A stretch of DNA of 10,800 bases from Gonium pectorale. Lineage: Eukaryota; Chlorophyta; Chlorophyceae; Chlamydomonadales; Volvocaceae. Shown in pieces: positions 8,176-10,800 of the stretch; the first letter of the stretch is position 1, and each line of letters opens with the position of its first letter. Both the position numbers and the translations under genes were made by a program. Location: positions 125,614 to 136,413 of the forward strand of contig LSYV01000116.1 in assembly GCA_001584585.1 (NCBI GenBank), written 5' to 3'. The notes beneath the pieces are model-generated. The model was not told where the DNA came from. It saw only the letters and a list, made by a program, of their open reading frames with translations, and did no database searches.

Positions 8176-10483
8176 ATGTCTGGCCCTGGAGAGCGCGGGC
8201 GTGCGGTGGAGCCCTCAGCCTGGCGGAGAGGTGCCCCTCACTCCAGCACGCTGCTACTGCGCCTTGCGCTGGCCGCCCTCTTGACGCTCGACCTTAATGA
8301 ACGCGTGGCGTGTCAAGGGGCGGGCATGCAGCACGCCAACGCGGTCGGGCGGAGGGGCCCGGGGCCCACCGGGCCCCCCAAGACCACCGAGCACGCGCAG
8401 ACGCTGCCCAACTGGTGCAGCGCGGGGCCGTACGCTCGTGACGACGAACCGTTGTACACCACCATGACCCGTACGGCGGCGACGCACAAGGTACGACGGT
8501 GGGAGGCTAGGTATGGGGTACCGGTATGGGCTATGGCAAGGGCCCTCGCCACAACCTGTTTGGCGTTTTCGGGGGTTTACGCCGGGGCAACAGGGCTTCA
8601 TCTCCAAGGCTTGCAATCCGACTGCGTGCATCGTGAAGGGGCGGGTGCGGGCATGATGTCTTCTTGTCGTCAATCGGCTGCCACGACACCGCATCCTGTC
8701 ACACTGCTTTGCTCGCGTGGCGATCCGCGGCCGACGATCCCGCTCCCGCCTTCCCTACCCCTCCCCCGCGTACGGCACATTCGTATCGCGTCGTACGGCA
8801 GGTGTACCACAACGCCTACTGGCACGCCAACAAGTGGTACGCGCTCGTGCCGCCGCCCAACATGATGCGCCCTGGGGAGCAGCCCCACGCCGACGACGCC
8901 GACCCCTCCATCCCGGAACCCACCCCGGAGTCCGAAACCGGCTCCGAACCCGGATCCGGATCCAACTCCACGACGGGCACGCGCGAGGCGGGCTACCTGG
9001 AGGAGGGCCTCTCCGTCAACTGCGCGCTCATCCGGCTGCCCATCAAGAACATCACCTCCCACACCGACAACATGCGCGCCGGCTTCCTGCCCGGCACCAC
9101 GCTGCTGGTAGACTTCCCCTTCCCCGCCTTCCCCGACAACCTGGGCCACTGGGCCGAGATCATGCTGCCCACCTTCTCCGTGCTGGCCGACGGCAGCTGG
9201 CGCTACGACACCAGCGGCAACCGCAGCCGCTTCGTGGACCGCATCTTGCTGCCCAACCTGCGCAAGGTGTGTGTGTGTCTCCTTGGAGCGCAAGCAGCGT
9301 GCATAGATGTGGCACAATAGGTGTGTGCGTGTGTTGGGGGGTTGGGGGGTCATGTATGCGTGGGAGAGCGTGTGCGTTTGTGCGGGGTAAGTCGGCGTTC
9401 GTTTGGGAGGGGTGGGTGGATTTGGAGCAGAGCGGCAAGCTAGCGGGTCCCCTGGCCAAGGGGCCAGGTAAGCCTGTTGCAGGCCTGGGGGAGGCGTGTG
9501 GACGTGGCTTGGGCAGTGCTCGGTGGAGGGGAGTTGTGGGGAGCAAGAGACGAGGCGACCTTACAGTGCCAGTCGTGTGTTGATTGGGTGCAATACGGGT
9601 AGGCAGGAGGAGACAGAACGTGGGGAGTGTGGCTCGTATGCGTGACGGAAGGCAGAAATAAAACACGTCTAAACGGCCGCTACCAAAGGCCTGTGGGGAG
9701 CGTGTGCGCGTTTCGCTTGATGGGCGTTGTGCAGTGAGGGGGCCTGCACCCGACCAACCGGTCGCGGTGGCCCAAGTGGCGTCTTGCCGTGTGTGGTCGC
9801 GTGGCGGACAACATGCTTTGGGGAACCGCTGACCAGTGTACACGCCGCACGCAAGCACGCGCTGTTTGGCGCTGTCCGCAAGGGACGTGTGTGTCACGCC
9901 CCGCGCTCCCCGCCCCTCCCTGGCCAGCCGGGAAGCTGGGCGGCCAAGCAGTCGGGCAGGCTTGGAATCGTCGGCGTTGTTGCCCCCGCAGAGTACAACG
10001 TAGGTCCTTGTCCGATCTGCGTCTGGGGGGCAACGCGCTGTGTTCGGGAGCCGCGTCGTGGTCCGCGAAAGGAGCCAGCGGCCGTGCTGCGTTGTGCCGT
10101 GCTGTGCCGTGCTGTGTGCGTACGGCAGGCTGGCGGTGGCGGCGCTCCTCATCGTGGGAGCCCGCGCGGCCGGGTCTGTGCGTCGCAGGATGGCTGCGAT
10201 GCCGCTGGCCCTTTCTCCGGCCTCTTCCGCCCCGTCCCCGTCCCGCCCGGCTTCTCATCCTGCTTACCCTCGCTCCCTCCCCTGCTGTGCTCCCCCCTTC
10301 CCCCCGCTGTGCCTCCGCCCCATCCGCTGTGCCGCCCCTACCCCCACTCCTCACCACGCCCCGGGTCCCCGCCCGCAGGAGATGAACGACTGGTTTCGTG
10401 AGGTGCTGGCCCTGGCGGTGTCGCCCGGGGTGCGGCGCGGCGGCGCGCCCGTGCCGCCCATCATCGACCACACCGACCTTGAG
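8176..10483 (+). CDS. Partial gene, 5' end: probable GT61 (DUF563)-type glycosyltransferase, exons 1-3
   Basis: Exons 8176-8490, 8802-9266 and 10379-10483 join in phase 0 at GT-AG sites, giving 295 residues before the gene leaves the window. Residues 24-40 (STLLLRLALAALLTLDL) form a signal anchor or signal peptide after a basic N-terminus. Residues 106-122 read VYHNAYWHANKWYALVP, the opening found in algal GT61-like proteins. Residues 126-165 form an acidic Pro/Glu/Ser/Gly linker. The core is LLVDFPFPAF then PDNLGHWAEIMLPTFSVLAD (206-235), matching the N-x-GH-W motif by which GT61 enzymes are recognised. Three N-glycosylation sequons (N160, N188, N245) fit a lumenal position. GT61 members transfer xylose, arabinose or GlcNAc to glycans in the Golgi or ER; the substrate here cannot be told. 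The rest of the catalytic domain lies to the right. The phase-0 joins and codon use support the model; the family call is by motif only. Confidence 0.68.
8354..8377 (+). other. GC hairpin inside exon 1 of the glycosyltransferase-like gene
   Basis: GGGGCCCGG (8354-8362) and CCGGGCCCC (8369-8377) are perfectly complementary with a 6-base loop. The stretch encodes Gly/Pro residues just after the signal anchor and could form a strong stem in the mRNA. Confidence 0.7.
9267..10378 (+). other. Large intron 2 of the glycosyltransferase-like gene
   Basis: This intron of 1112 bases begins with a GT-rich donor (GTGTGTGTGT) and ends in a C/T-rich tract and GCCCGCAG. It contains G runs at 9335-9350, the GGCCAAGGGGCC hairpin at 9451-9468 and short tandem copies of TGTGCCGTGC at about 10094-10117. 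Joining exon 2 straight to exon 3 gives a smooth reading (PNLRK then EMNDWFREV), so no further exon is needed. Open frames inside it, such as one reading LAVAALLIVGARAAG, lack support. Confidence 0.6.
9451..9468. repeat. Third copy of the GGCCAAGGGGCC hairpin, in intron 2
   Basis: CCTGGCC (9451-9457) pairs perfectly with GGCCAGG (9462-9468) across a four-base AAGG loop. The inner 12-mer is identical to the two copies in intron 6 of the PLAT gene, and here the stem is longest. Confidence 0.85.
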
Positions 10484-10800
10484 GTGAGCCCCCGCCGCCG
10501 CCCTCCACGCCACGTGGTCGGCGTCCAGCCCATTCCCATCAAGACCCGTTTCCCACAAATACCCCGCGCCGAGACCGCTGAGACTGTCGCAAGAGCATCG
10601 GCCCTCGTCACAATGCGGCGCCACGCGTTGCGACCCGTTCCCCGTCTTTGCTACCCGGCACCTCACCGCCCCCCCCCTTGGCCAAGGCCCTTCGCGCGGG
10701 CGAGACATCCACGGCTCGCCCCGACCTCCCCGCCCCTGCCCCGGCCCTGCGGAATCGTACCCTGTTGGCCCCAGCTTGCGTACAAGTAGTTTTGCGCTGT
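10484..10800 (+). other. Start of intron 3 of the glycosyltransferase-like gene, window edge
   Basis: A GTGAGC donor follows exon 3. The remaining 317 bases show no acceptor followed by sequence with the family's character, so the next exon is probably beyond the edge. A TTGGCCAA palindrome lies at about 10679-10686. Confidence 0.5.

Noticed and set aside
9267..9360. GT-rich and TTGGGGGG sequence at the start of intron 2, considered as telomere-like or a microsatellite locus
   Set aside because: The runs are irregular and short, and GT-rich intron starts are common in this kind of genome.
10127..10187. Possible extra exon in intron 2 (after TACGGCAG, reading a hydrophobic LAVAALLIVGARAAG)
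   Set aside because: Exon 2 joins exon 3 in phase with a natural reading, and no good donor follows this stretch. A hydrophobic segment here would interrupt the glycosyltransferase core.
1..10800. CRISPR array, insertion sequence, prophage or bacterial operon
   Set aside because: Tandem arrays lack unique spacers of even length, no transposase or phage protein was seen, and the genes are intron-rich and eukaryotic.

Overview
The window looks like nuclear DNA of a green alga of the Chlamydomonas/Volvox group. It is GC-rich. Its coding stretches are short, use mostly G- or C-ending codons, and are cut by many GT-AG introns of about 280-1100 bases. The proteins carry low-complexity Ala/Gly/Pro/Gln/Ser runs, and the noncoding DNA is full of short GC-rich tandem repeats. 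No bacterial operon features, rRNA, tRNA or CRISPR were seen. All gene models below were built by hand by joining exons at GT-AG sites with matching phase; none has transcript support here.

Layout. (1) Positions 228-965, minus strand: the first two exons of a gene that runs off the left edge. Its N-terminus resembles, tentatively, the double-psi beta-barrel N-domain of Cdc48/AFG2-type AAA proteins. (2) Positions 966-3065: about 2.1 kb with no convincing gene. It holds an AT-richer island, an isolated exon-like fragment, and then C/A-rich low-complexity DNA with small tandem repeats next to the next gene's stop codon. (3) Positions 3066-7698, minus strand: a complete eight-exon gene whose joined exons give an uninterrupted 554-residue frame. 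It encodes a PLAT/LH2 domain, split by a Gln/Pro-rich insertion, followed by about four hydrophobic segments. The first two resemble the small membrane protein family of ATP synthase protein I. (4) Positions 7699-8175: a short spacer between divergent genes. (5) Positions 8176-10483 and beyond, plus strand: the first three exons of a probable secretory-pathway glycosyltransferase of GT61 (DUF563) type, with a signal anchor, three N-glycosylation sequons and the family-like DNLGHW motif. It runs off the right edge.

The genes share no obvious pathway; this reads as ordinary algal gene neighbourhood, not an operon or a mobile defence system. The points most worth a second look are the PLAT-plus-membrane domain architecture, a local duplication that copied a splice acceptor of that gene into the preceding intron, and a 12-base self-complementary motif that recurs in introns of two different genes.
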